Shown one piece after another: positions 63,887 through 64,000 of a stretch of DNA of 64,000 nt. The notes beneath the pieces were generated by a model that had not been told where the DNA came from, did not search any database, and saw nothing but the letters and a program-made list of their open reading frames with translations. Positions within the stretch are counted from its first letter, which is position 1, and each line of letters starts with the position of its first letter. The stretch comes from Chryseobacterium indicum. GTDB lineage: Bacteria > Bacteroidota > Bacteroidia > Flavobacteriales > Weeksellaceae. Location: the NCBI RefSeq assembly GCF_021504595.1, contig NZ_JACSGT010000002.1:124001-188000 (forward strand), given 5' to 3'. Both the position numbers and the translations under genes were made by a program.

Positions 63887-64000
63887 AAACCTGTTTAAAC
63901 TTTTTTACGGAAAGAGTATCCAGAAAATTAGCAATTTTGGATTGCAACTTAAAATAACTAAAATCTGGAACTCATAAGCAAAGATAAACTGGAAAAATGG
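63887..64000 (+). mobile_element. IS5-family-like insertion sequence, copy 2 (partial, runs off window)
   Basis: The 114 bases from 63887 to the window end are identical to 50277-50390, the left end of copy 1, in the same orientation. The transposase gene would lie beyond the window. Confidence 0.95.

Overview
The window looks like a chromosomal segment of a Chryseobacterium-like member of the Flavobacteriia (Bacteroidota). The reasons are low GC, Bacteroidota-type -7 promoter boxes (TAnnTTTG) in front of many genes, an alternative complex III operon, the gliding lipoprotein GldH, a GLPGLI protein and a FadL/OmpP1 porin. The genus is inference from gene content only.

1-33.7 kb is ordinary core genome. 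It holds a partial prs, an SGNH-hydrolase lipoprotein and an OmpP1-type porin on the minus strand, then ricT-like, gldH and a class A penicillin-binding protein (plus). Next come selO, a polytopic membrane protein, a SPOR protein, and the six-gene actABCDEF operon (quinol:electron-acceptor oxidoreductase). After these are two secreted proteins of unknown role, apt, a membrane-anchored TPR protein with ribH, an LTA-synthase-like sulfatase, a YpfJ zinc peptidase, a GLPGLI protein, and the SUF iron-sulfur operon. The SUF operon is interrupted between sufB and sufC by a 0.64-kb cassette: a GxxExxY nuclease-fold gene with its own promoter, bracketed by inverted repeats.

33.7-44.9 kb is an accessory island, all on the minus strand, that reads as a polymorphic-toxin locus. 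In transcription order it has a 1246-aa protein of unknown family and an 886-aa toxin with a papain-like C-terminal domain. Two tandem Imm35/YrhB-type immunity genes follow, each with its own hairpin. Next are an orphan toxin C-terminus (HExxH, frameshifted) with a candidate immunity gene, and a second orphan toxin tail with another candidate immunity gene. An IS3-family element has replaced the last codons of that final gene. A 27-28-bp AT-rich direct repeat lies on both sides of the island.

44.9-64 kb is a mosaic of mobile DNA. It starts with a comM/yifB gene cut to its N-terminal third. It continues with two unrecognised ORFs, an XRE-ImmA/IrrE regulator with a PIN-like partner, and a Tn3-family transposase wrecked by three in-frame stops and an IS5-type insertion and fused to a resolvase tail. 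An IS1182/IS5-type element and an intact serine recombinase follow. Then comes a surface-protein cassette region: a TPR-HTH regulator, two HTH proteins, and three paralogous secreted proteins with a shared N-terminus and divergent C-termini. A vestigial alternative C-terminus survives downstream of the third paralog. The window ends in an NTF2-like gene, gene fragments, a truncated nuclease and the start of a second IS copy identical to the one at 50.3 kb.

The two parts most likely to hold undescribed biology are the two-large-protein toxin locus with its orphan modules (35.2-44.3 kb) and the repeat-bounded GxxExxY cassette (30.9-31.5 kb). The variable-tail surface gene cluster (54.5-62.7 kb) is third.
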